This document shows, piece by piece, positions 1 through 5,695 of a stretch of DNA of 8,414 nt (positions within the stretch are counted from its first letter, which is position 1; every line of letters starts with the position of its first letter). A program made the translations under genes and the position numbers. Source of the stretch: Paracoccaceae bacterium (GTDB taxonomy: Bacteria; Pseudomonadota; Alphaproteobacteria; Rhodobacterales; Rhodobacteraceae). A model generated the notes under the pieces. The model did no database searches. It was not told the origin of the DNA and saw nothing but the letters and a program-made list of their open reading frames with translations. Location of the stretch: positions 1-8,414 of the forward strand of contig JAFGVZ010000173.1 in assembly GCA_016937725.1 (NCBI GenBank), read 5' to 3'.

Positions 1-909
1 ACCAAGCACACCCAGATCATTGCGATCTATGGCAAGGGCGGGATTGGCAAGTCTTTCACATTGGCGAACCTGTCTTGCATGATGGCCGAAATGGGCAAGC
101 GCGTTTTGTTGATCGGCTGTGATCCGAAATCCGACACGACCAGCCTTTTGTTCGGTGGCAAGGCGTGCCCCACGATCATCGAGACATCCTCGGCCAAGAA
201 ACTGGCGGGCGAGGAAGTGGCGATTGGCGATGTCTGCTTCAAGCGCAATGGCGTTTTCGCCATGGAACTGGGCGGCCCGGAAGTGGGTCGTGGCTGTGGC
301 GGTCGCGGGATCATCCACGGGTTCGAACTGCTGGAAAAGTTGGGCTTCCATGATTGGGATTTCGACTATGTCCTGCTCGATTTCCTGGGTGATGTGGTCT
401 GCGGCGGCTTTGGCCTGCCAATTGCCCGCGATATGGCGCAAAAGGTGATCTTGGTCGCCTCTAACGATTTGCAATCGCTGTATGTTGCCAACAATGTCTG
501 CTCGGCGGTGGAATATTTCCGCAAGATGGGCGGCAATGTCGGCGTGGCGGGCTTGGTCATCAACAAGGATGACGGCACGGGCGAGGCGCAGGCCTTTGCC
601 AAAGCCGTGGATATCCCCGTGCTGGCCGCCATCCCCGCCGATGACGATCTGCGCAAGAAATCCGCCAATTACCAAATTGTCGGCACGGCTGCTGGCCCAT
701 GGGGCGAGATGTTCGCAGGGCTGGCCGAAGCGGTTGCCATTGCCCCGCCCGTGCGCCCCGCGCCGCTGAACCAGGACGGGCTTCTGGCGCTGTTCGACAG
801 CAAGGATACCGGCGGCGACGTGGTTCTGGTGCCTGCGACCGATGCCGATATGCGCGGCAAGAACGCGGTCGAAAAGGTTTCGCTGGAAGTGGTCTATGAC
901 GATGCGTGA
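1..909 (+). CDS. bchX: Chlorophyllide a oxidoreductase, iron protein subunit BchX (5' end outside window)
   Basis: BchX is the ATP-dependent electron donor of chlorophyllide a oxidoreductase (COR), which reduces the C7=C8 double bond of ring B in bacteriochlorophyll a synthesis. It is a cytoplasmic homodimer related to nitrogenase NifH and BchL. The reading frame is open from base 1 and ends at TGA 907-909, giving 302 visible residues; family members are about 330 long, so roughly 30 N-terminal residues lie outside. Visible residues 11-18 are the P-loop GKGGIGKS, 41-47 the switch-like DPKSDTT, and Cys99 (in GRGCGGRG) and Cys134 (in DVVCGGFG) are the two conserved cysteines that bind the intersubunit [4Fe-4S] cluster. 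Spacing of the cysteines and the DFLGDVVCGGF motif separate it from NifH and fit BchX next to bchY and bchZ. Its stop overlaps the bchY start by 8 nt, implying translational coupling. The TTG at position 61 is internal, not a start. Confidence 0.97.
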   Translation, partial: TKHTQIIAIYGKGGIGKSFTLANLSCMMAEMGKRVLLIGCDPKSDTTSLLFGGKACPTIIETSSAKKLAGEEVAIGDVCFKRNGVFAMELGGPEVGRGCGGRGIIHGFELLEKLGFHDWDFDYVLLDFLGDVVCGGFGLPIARDMAQKVILVASNDLQSLYVANNVCSAVEYFRKMGGNVGVAGLVINKDDGTGEAQAFAKAVDIPVLAAIPADDDLRKKSANYQIVGTAAGPWGEMFAGLAEAVAIAPPVRPAPLNQDGLLALFDSKDTGGDVVLVPATDADMRGKNAVEKVSLEVVYDDA

Positions 910-2494
910 TGATGTGGACCCCAAAGCGCATGGCGAAGTCAGCTACGATTCCGCCGCCGACACGCCCGTAGAGGTGCTGGAAAGCGATCTGCCCAACGCG
1001 CCCGAAGGCGTGTCGCCGGACGGCATGGGCTGCCATGCGCCCGCCGAACAGATGGCCGCGCAAGCGCGGGCCTCTGGCAATGGCGCGGTGCTGGACCAAT
1101 TCGCCAAGGATTACCCGCAAGGGCCGCATGACCGCCCCGAATCCATGTGCCCCGCCTTCGGGTCGTTGCGCGTCGGCCTGCGGATGCGGCGTGTCGCAAC
1201 GGTGCTGAGCGGGTCGGCCTGCTGCGTCTATGGCCTGACATTCGTGTCGCATTTCTACGGTGCGCGCCGCTCTGTTGGCTATGTGCCGTTCAACTCGGAA
1301 ACGCTGGTCACGGGCAAGCTGTTCGAAGACATCCGCGATTCCGTGCATGAAATGGCCGACCCAGACCGCTATGACGCGATCGTGGTGACGAATCTGTGCG
1401 TGCCGACTGCAAGCGGCGTGCCGCTTCGTCTGTTGCCCAAGGAAATCAACGGCGTGCGGATTATCGGCATCGATGTGCCGGGCTTTGGCATCCCGACTCA
1501 TGCCGAAGCCAAGGACGTTCTGGCGGGTGCCATGCTGAACTATGCGCGGCAGGAAGTGGCCGCAGGCCCCGTGCCTGCGCCCAAATCGGGCCGCTCTGAC
1601 CGTCCGACGGTCACGCTTTTGGGCGAGATGTTCCCGGCTGATCCGATGATGATCGGCGCGATGCTGGCCCCGATGGGTCTGGCCGCTGGCCCGGTTGTGC
1701 CCACCCGCGAATGGCGCGAGCTTTATGCCGCGCTCGATTGCGGGGCGGTGGCAGCGATTCATCCGTTCTATTCGGCGGCTGTGCGCGAATTTGAAGCGGC
1801 AGGCCGCCCGATTGTCGGCTCTGCGCCCGTGGGTGTGGATGGCACATATGACTGGCTGGCCGCGATTGGCGATGCGATGGGCGTGAACCCCGCGCAGGTG
1901 GCTGCGGCACAAAACGCCTTCATCCCCGCGATCAAGGGCGCGCTGGCCGCGGACCCGATCAAGGGGCGGATCACTTTGTCGGGCTATGAAGGGTCAGAGC
2001 TGATCGTCGCGCGCCTGCTGATCGAAAGTGGTGCGGATGTGGCCTATGTCGGCACGGCTTGCGCCGCGTCGCGTTGGTCTGCCGCCGATAAAGAGTGGCT
2101 GGAAGCGCGCGGTGTTGCCGTGAAATTCCGCGCCTCGCTGGCCGATGATCTGGCGGCAGCGGACGGGCTGGACCCCGACTTGGTCATCGGCACCACGCCC
2201 GTGGTGCAGCACGCCAAGCAAAAGGGCACACCTGCGCTTTACTTCACCAACCTCATTTCCGCGCGCCCCTTGATGGGGCCAGCCGGGGCCGGGTCTTTGG
2301 GCGAGGTCGTCAACGCCGCCATCGCGGGCAAGGACCGCATGGACAAGATGCGCGACTTCTTCGAGGGCGTGGGCGAGGGCGACACCGCAGGCATCTGGGA
2401 GGGGTCGCCAAACCTGCGCCCCGATTTCCGCGCCGCCCATCAGAAGAAACTGGACAAGGCCGCACGCGCCGCAAAAGCGGAGCAGATGATATGA
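902..2494 (+). CDS. bchY: Chlorophyllide a oxidoreductase subunit BchY
   Basis: BchY pairs with BchZ to form the heterotetrameric catalytic component of COR, analogous to NifD-NifK, which takes electrons from BchX and reduces chlorophyllide a. From ATG 902 it is 530 residues. Cys83 (SMCPAFGS), Cys107 or 108 (SGSACCVYG) and Cys166 (TNLCVPTASG) match the cysteines expected to hold the BchY-BchZ [4Fe-4S] cluster. The C-terminal tail is lysine/alanine rich. The start was chosen because ATGCGTGA overlaps the bchX stop, typical of coupled genes; a weak GGAAG lies at 885-889. The same frame stays open upstream to ATG 842, but that would overlap bchX by 68 nt and add basic residues that look like frame-shadow. 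The first 41 residues are acidic and low in conservation; a later start at ATG 1025 (MGCHAP) is possible and would give 489 residues. Identity is sure, exact start less so. Confidence 0.95.
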   Translation: MRDDVDPKAHGEVSYDSAADTPVEVLESDLPNAPEGVSPDGMGCHAPAEQMAAQARASGNGAVLDQFAKDYPQGPHDRPESMCPAFGSLRVGLRMRRVATVLSGSACCVYGLTFVSHFYGARRSVGYVPFNSETLVTGKLFEDIRDSVHEMADPDRYDAIVVTNLCVPTASGVPLRLLPKEINGVRIIGIDVPGFGIPTHAEAKDVLAGAMLNYARQEVAAGPVPAPKSGRSDRPTVTLLGEMFPADPMMIGAMLAPMGLAAGPVVPTREWRELYAALDCGAVAAIHPFYSAAVREFEAAGRPIVGSAPVGVDGTYDWLAAIGDAMGVNPAQVAAAQNAFIPAIKGALAADPIKGRITLSGYEGSELIVARLLIESGADVAYVGTACAASRWSAADKEWLEARGVAVKFRASLADDLAAADGLDPDLVIGTTPVVQHAKQKGTPALYFTNLISARPLMGPAGAGSLGEVVNAAIAGKDRMDKMRDFFEGVGEGDTAGIWEGSPNLRPDFRAAHQKKLDKAARAAKAEQMI

Positions 2495-2513
2495 CGGCCT
2501 GTTTTGCGAAACC

Positions 2514-2569
2514 CGTCCCGGACCTGATCCGGGACCTCGGGCTAGAGGCCCCGGATCAGGTCCGGGGCG
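2514..2569. repeat. Large palindromic intergenic element between bchY and bchZ
   Basis: The left arm 2514-2538 pairs with the right arm 2545-2569 over 25 positions, with one A-C mismatch (2534/2549) and one G-T pair (2516/2567), around a 6-nt loop GGGCTA. The core of the arm reads CCCGGACCTGATCCGGG. It has no T-run after it, so it is not a typical intrinsic terminator. Its form (GC-rich, near-perfect, fully intergenic, unrelated to flanking codons) is like dispersed palindromic repeats that I associate with Rhodobacteraceae genomes, but only one copy is in this window, so the repeat status is inferred. In the mRNA it would form a very stable hairpin ending 22 nt before the bchZ start, which could slow 3' exonucleases on the bchXY segment or modulate bchZ translation. 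Confidence 0.8.
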
Positions 2570-2591
2570 CGAAGCGCTGGGGGGCAACACA

Positions 2592-4052
2592 ATGCTGATA
2601 CAAGATCACGACAGGGCAGGCGGGTATTGGGGCGCGGTTTATGCGTTCTGCGCCGTCAAAGGCTTGCAGGTGGTAATCGACGGCCCGGTGGGCTGCGAGA
2701 ACCTGCCGGTGACATCGGTTTTGCACTATACCGATGCGCTGCCGCCGCATGAGCTGCCTATTGTCGTCACGGGCCTCGGCGAGGAGGAGTTGGGTCGAGA
2801 TGGAACCGAGGGCGCTATGAAACGCGCCTGGAAAACGCTCGACCCCGCTTTGCCCGCCGTGGTGGTTACAGGCTCCATCGCCGAGATGATCGGCGGCGGC
2901 GTAACCCCGCAAGGCACGAACATCCAACGCTTTCTGCCCCGCACCATCGACGAGGACCAGTGGGAGGCCGCTGACCGCGCGATGACGTGGATATTTACTG
3001 AATTCGGCATGACCAAGGGTCGGATGCCGCCGGAAAAGAAGCGCGAAGAGGGTGCACGCCCGCGCGTAAACATTCTGGGGCCGATGTATGGCACGTTTAA
3101 CATGCCGTCCGATCTGGCCGAAATCCGCCGCCTTGTCGAAGGTATCGGGGCCGAGGTGAACATGGTCATGCCGCTGGGCGCGCATTTGGCAGAGATGCGC
3201 AACCTTGTGAATGCCGATGTGAATATCTGCATGTATCGGGAATTCGGGCGCGGATTGTGCGAAGTGCTGGGCAAGCCCTATCTGCAAGCCCCCATCGGGA
3301 TGGATAGCACGACGAAGTTCCTGCGCCGTCTGGGCGAGATGCTGGGGCTGGACCCCGAGCCGTTCATCACCCGCGAAAAGCACTCGACGCTGAAACCGAT
3401 GTGGGATCTGTGGCGCTCGGTCACGCAGGATTTCTACGCCACAGCCAGCTTTGCCGTGGTGGCCAATGAGACCTATGCGCGCGGTTTGCGGAATTATCTG
3501 GAAAACGATCTGGGCATGCCCTGCGCTTTCGCGGTGGCCCGCACGCGCGGCAAGAAAACCGACAATGACCGTGTGCGCGCGATGATGGGCGAAAAGCGCC
3601 CGCTGATCGTCTTCGGGTCCATCAACGAAAAGATGTATCTGGCCGAATTGAAAGCCGGGCATGGGCCTGCGCCTGCGTTCATTCCCGCCAGCTTTCCGGG
3701 CGCGGCCATCCGCCGCCACACCGGCACGCCGATGATGGGCTATGCGGGCGCGACCTATGTGCTGCAAGAGGTCTGCAACGGGCTGTTCGATGCGCTGTTC
3801 CACATCCTTCCCCTGGGCAGCCAGATGGATGCGCATGACGCAACCCCCGCCGAGCTGAAGCGCGACCTGCCTTGGTCCGCCGACGCCAAAGCCGAGTTGG
3901 ACCGCATCGTGGCACAGCACCCAATTCTGACCCGTATTTCGGCGGCGCGCACCATGCGTGACGCGGTCGAGAAAGCTGCGCTCGAGCAAGGCGCGGACGA
4001 GGTCGACACCGCATTGGTTCGGGGTATTGCCCCCGCACCGGCCAGAGCCTGA
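2592..4052 (+). CDS. bchZ: Chlorophyllide a oxidoreductase subunit BchZ
   Basis: BchZ is the second catalytic subunit of COR and, with BchY, forms the site where chlorophyllide a is reduced at C7=C8. The protein is 486 residues, close to the usual length of about 490. The N-terminus MLIQDHDRAGGYWGAVYAF is characteristic of BchZ, and Cys35 in the motif GPVGCENLPVTSVLHYTD is the single BchZ cysteine expected to join three BchY cysteines in cluster binding, paralleling the NifK motif. The LPIVVTGLGEEELG segment and the downstream VVVTGSIAEMIGGG fit the nitrogenase component-1 fold. The start ATG 2592 is preceded by a G-rich stretch ending in GGGGGG (2579-2584), 7 nt away, a modest ribosome site. 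The gene follows the palindromic element and is followed after 18 nt by pufQ. In related bacteria the main puf promoter lies inside the 3' part of bchZ; I could not identify its elements here. Confidence 0.97.
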   Translation: MLIQDHDRAGGYWGAVYAFCAVKGLQVVIDGPVGCENLPVTSVLHYTDALPPHELPIVVTGLGEEELGRDGTEGAMKRAWKTLDPALPAVVVTGSIAEMIGGGVTPQGTNIQRFLPRTIDEDQWEAADRAMTWIFTEFGMTKGRMPPEKKREEGARPRVNILGPMYGTFNMPSDLAEIRRLVEGIGAEVNMVMPLGAHLAEMRNLVNADVNICMYREFGRGLCEVLGKPYLQAPIGMDSTTKFLRRLGEMLGLDPEPFITREKHSTLKPMWDLWRSVTQDFYATASFAVVANETYARGLRNYLENDLGMPCAFAVARTRGKKTDNDRVRAMMGEKRPLIVFGSINEKMYLAELKAGHGPAPAFIPASFPGAAIRRHTGTPMMGYAGATYVLQEVCNGLFDALFHILPLGSQMDAHDATPAELKRDLPWSADAKAELDRIVAQHPILTRISAARTMRDAVEKAALEQGADEVDTALVRGIAPAPARA

Positions 4053-4070
4053 TAGCAGGAGGAACCAACC

Positions 4071-4295
4071 ATGGCTGACTACACCGTGAATACCCCCAAG
4101 GCGCATCACCACTCGCGCGATGGCGGCTGGGAATACACGCTTTATTTCGGCGCCGTCTTTGCGCTGGCGCTGGTTGTGGGTCTGCTGACCTGGTCGTGGC
4201 GCATCGTCACCACGGGCCGCTTGCCGCGCTTGGGCCCGTTGGGCCGCGCGCTGGCCGATGCCCGCGCGATCGCGCCGATCATTTACCGCAGCTAA
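4071..4295 (+). CDS. pufQ: PufQ, puf operon bacteriochlorophyll assembly factor
   Basis: PufQ is a small membrane protein needed for normal bacteriochlorophyll supply to the RC-LH1 complexes; its exact biochemical role is not settled in the family. The 74 residues match the R. capsulatus length. One hydrophobic segment spans about residues 23-43 (LYFGAVFALALVVGLLTWSW), followed by the family's C-terminal pattern GPLGRALADARAIAPIIYRS, comparable to the GPFARAWREAGEITPEIFRP ending of R. capsulatus PufQ. The N-terminal His12-14 cluster is unusual but short. A perfect AGGAGG (4057-4062) lies 8 nt before the ATG, much stronger than the sites of the upstream bch genes, as expected for the first gene of a highly expressed operon. 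It sits 18 nt after bchZ and 115 nt before pufB. Confidence 0.93.
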   Translation: MADYTVNTPKAHHHSRDGGWEYTLYFGAVFALALVVGLLTWSWRIVTTGRLPRLGPLGRALADARAIAPIIYRS

Positions 4296-4410
4296 GGCGC
4301 TGCGACACAAGGAATTCCCGCGGATTTCGGTTCGTGGGTAGGGTGGGGGGAACCCTTGCCAAACCCGGCCGCAGGGTGTGCGGAGCCAGTCTTATGATCC
4401 GGAGGATACT
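4296..4410 (+). promoter_or_regulatory. Structured pufQ-pufB leader with G-tract and hairpin
   Basis: This 115-nt gap holds a G-rich run (4336-4350, pattern GGG-TA-GGG-T-GGGGGG) that can pair locally with CCC at 4353-4355 (AGGGT 4340-4344 with ACCCT 4352-4356, 7-nt loop). A second hairpin has stem CCGC 4369-4372 with GCGG 4380-4383 and loop AGGGTGT, possibly extended by flanking G/C bases. In R. capsulatus and R. sphaeroides the 5' end of the stable pufBA mRNA lies in the equivalent region and is formed by processing, with hairpins protecting the message. That role here is inferred from position. The pufB ribosome site GGAGG (4401-4405) follows immediately. No PpsR/CrtJ-type TGT-N12-ACA motif was seen. 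Confidence 0.5.
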
Positions 4411-4486
4411 ATGGCTGAAAATTCTGATCTGTCGTTTACAGGTCTCACCGACGAGCAGGCCCAGGAACTGCACTCGGTCTATATGA
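4394..4486 (+). other. Possible pufK-like leader ORF overlapping pufB start (30 codons)
   Basis: An ATG at 4394 opens a 30-codon frame that runs through the pufB ribosome site and 76 nt into pufB, ending at TGA 4484-4486. A GGAG at 4382-4385 lies 8 nt upstream. Its early codons include AGG, ATA and CTA in succession, rare in this GC-rich sequence. R. sphaeroides has a short rare-codon ORF, pufK, in the same place, reported to gate translation of pufB. The peptide (starting MIRRILWLKI) has no recognisable domain, and most of its later codons are simply the +1-type shadow of pufB. The position and codon pattern are seen; the function is only an analogy, so confidence that it is translated is low. 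Confidence 0.25.
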
Positions 4487-4560
4487 GCGGGCTATGGCTG
4501 TTTTCGGCCGTTGCTATCGTAGCTCATTTGGCCGTGTTCATCTGGCGCCCGTGGTTCTGA
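4411..4560 (+). CDS. pufB: Light-harvesting 1 (B875-type) beta polypeptide PufB
   Basis: PufB is the beta apoprotein of the LH1 antenna ring around the reaction centre, in the intracytoplasmic membrane. It is 49 residues, the typical size. The N-terminal half is polar and acidic (LTDEQAQELHSVYMSGLW), with His21 at the membrane interface; the single membrane helix spans about residues 24-45. His39 in VAHLAVFIWRPW is the axial ligand of bacteriochlorophyll a; Trp45 and Trp48 (His+9) follow, the latter at the position expected to hydrogen bond the pigment. The start is fixed by GGAGG at 4401-4405, 5 nt upstream; an in-frame GTG at 4378 would add 11 residues without support. pufA follows 13 nt downstream, giving the expected 1:1 stoichiometry. 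Confidence 0.97.
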   Translation: MAENSDLSFTGLTDEQAQELHSVYMSGLWLFSAVAIVAHLAVFIWRPWF

Positions 4561-4573
4561 GGAGGATTGAGAA

Positions 4574-4747
4574 ATGAGCAAGTTTTACAAAATCTGGCTG
4601 ATCTTCGATCCGCGCCGCGTTTTCGTGGCACAGGGCGTGTTCCTGTTCCTCTTGGCTGCGATGATCCATCTCGTGCTGCTGTCGAACCCGTCTTACAACT
4701 GGTTCACGATTGCAGCCGAGAAATACGAGCGCGTTGTCGCCGAATAA
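4574..4747 (+). CDS. pufA: Light-harvesting 1 (B875-type) alpha polypeptide PufA
   Basis: PufA is the LH1 alpha apoprotein, which pairs with PufB to bind two bacteriochlorophyll a and carotenoid per unit of the ring. The 57-residue protein begins MSKFYKIWLIFDPRRVFVAQ, almost identical to the start of the R. sphaeroides LH1 alpha chain. The single membrane helix covers about residues 15-36; His32 in AAMIHLVLL is the axial bacteriochlorophyll ligand, and Trp43 (His+11, in SYNWF) is at the position that hydrogen bonds the C3-acetyl group and gives the red-shifted absorption. The C-terminal tail is short and charged. The ribosome site GGAGG (4561-4565) abuts the pufB stop, 8 nt from this ATG. A strong hairpin follows the stop codon after 7 nt. 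Confidence 0.97.
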   Translation: MSKFYKIWLIFDPRRVFVAQGVFLFLLAAMIHLVLLSNPSYNWFTIAAEKYERVVAE

Positions 4748-4754
4748 ACATAGT

Positions 4755-4790
4755 GCCGCGGGCATGGGTGTTCGCACCTTTGCCCGTGGC
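4755..4790 (+). promoter_or_regulatory. UUCG-capped intercistronic hairpin between pufA and pufL
   Basis: The left arm 4755-4770 pairs with 4775-4790: 15 pairs including two G-T, with one T-T mismatch (4765/4780), closed by the tetraloop TTCG (4771-4774), which is exceptionally stable in RNA when flanked, although the closing pair here is G-C rather than the most favoured C-G. There is no following T-run, so it is not a canonical terminator. In R. capsulatus, hairpins at exactly this place protect the pufBA segment from 3' exonucleases, so LH1 message outlives reaction-centre message and gives more antenna than RC. The structure is seen directly; the function is inferred from this precedent. 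Confidence 0.85.
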
Positions 4791-4846
4791 CAACTTCACC
4801 CATCATTGACGGCCTTGACGGCCGCCGCACCTTAGCGGAGGGAAGC

Positions 4847-5695
4847 ATGGCGCTGCTAAGCTTCGAGCGCAAATACCGCGTGCCCGGGGGCACGTTGGTC
4901 GGCGGAAACCTGTTCGACTTTTGGGTCGGGCCGTTTTACGTCGGTCTTTTCGGGGTAACGACCGTGTTCTTCGCGGTTCTCGGAACGCTCTTGATCTTTT
5001 GGGGGGCTGTGCTGCAAGGCACGTTCAACCCCTGGCTTATTTCAATAAATCCCCCACCCCTGTCTTATGGGTTGGGACCGGCACCGCTGCTTGAAGGCGG
5101 GCTATGGCAGGTTGTGACCATCTGCGCGATCGGGGCTTTCGTGTCCTGGGCGCTGCGTGAGGTGGAGATCTGCCGCAAACTGGGCATGGGCTATCATGTG
5201 CCCTTTGCTTTCGGCGTGGCGATCTTTGCCTATGTCACGCTGGTTGTCATTCGTCCCGTGTTGATGGGCGCCTGGGGACATGCGTTCCCCTATGGTATCT
5301 GGACCCATCTCGATTGGGTGTCGAATGTCGGCTATACTTACGGCAACTTCCACTACAACCCGGCCCATATGATCGCGGTGACCTTCTTCTTCACCACGAC
5401 GCTTGCGCTGGCGCTGCACGGCGCTCTGGTTCTGTCGGCGGCAAACCCGCCCAAGGGCCAGATCATGAAAACCCCCGACCACGAAGACACGTTCTTCCGT
5501 GACCTGATCGGGTATTCGGTCGGCACGCTGGGCATTCACCGCTTGGGTCTGCTTCTGGCGCTGAATGCCGGGTTCTGGTCGGCGGTCTGCATCGTGATCT
5601 CTGGCACCATCTGGTTCGACCAGTGGGTTGTCTGGTGGGATTGGTGGCTGAACCTGCCGTGGTGGAGCGATATCGCAGGAGGCGTCAATGGCTGA
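4847..5695 (+). CDS. pufL: Photosynthetic reaction centre L subunit PufL
   Basis: PufL is one of the two core membrane subunits of the type II reaction centre and carries the active electron branch. The 282 residues (with Met) align without gaps to the R. sphaeroides L chain; subtract one for standard numbering. His154 (L153) ligates the accessory bacteriochlorophyll, His174 (L173) a special-pair bacteriochlorophyll, and His191 and His231 (L190, L230) the non-haem iron. Glu105 (L104) is the pheophytin hydrogen-bonding residue; Glu213, Asp214 and Ser224 (L212, L213, L223) are the proton path to QB; Tyr163 (L162) is also kept. Five membrane helices are evident. GGAGG at 4837-4841 lies 5 nt before the ATG, partly inside a small CCGC/GCGG hairpin (4825-4838). 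The stop overlaps the pufM start by 8 nt. Codons 64-68 form an A/T-rich island unlike the rest of the gene. Confidence 0.98.
   Translation: MALLSFERKYRVPGGTLVGGNLFDFWVGPFYVGLFGVTTVFFAVLGTLLIFWGAVLQGTFNPWLISINPPPLSYGLGPAPLLEGGLWQVVTICAIGAFVSWALREVEICRKLGMGYHVPFAFGVAIFAYVTLVVIRPVLMGAWGHAFPYGIWTHLDWVSNVGYTYGNFHYNPAHMIAVTFFFTTTLALALHGALVLSAANPPKGQIMKTPDHEDTFFRDLIGYSVGTLGIHRLGLLLALNAGFWSAVCIVISGTIWFDQWVVWWDWWLNLPWWSDIAGGVNG
5677..5682 (+). promoter_or_regulatory. pufM ribosome binding site inside pufL
   Basis: A perfect AGGAGG lies within the last codons of pufL, 5 nt before the pufM ATG at 5688. Together with the ATGGCTGA overlap it decides the pufM start and shows that L and M are translated in coupled fashion at equal levels. 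Confidence 0.9.

Noticed and set aside
842..901. Upstream ATG start for bchY at 842
   Set aside because: It would overlap bchX by 68 nt, and the added basic residues look like a shifted reading of the bchX end; the 902 start gives a normal 8-nt overlap.
560..1912. 450-codon open frame on the minus strand across bchX/bchY
   Set aside because: It lies opposite well-supported bchX and bchY, has an Arg/His/Ala-rich composition typical of antisense frames in GC-rich genes, and shows no motif.
2556..4310. 584-codon open frame on the minus strand opposite bchZ and pufQ
   Set aside because: It is an antisense shadow of bchZ in a high-GC region; composition is His/Arg/Gln rich and no family is recognisable.
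4378..4410. GTG start extending PufB by 11 residues
   Set aside because: There is no ribosome site before it, while ATG 4411 has a good GGAGG and gives the exact family length.
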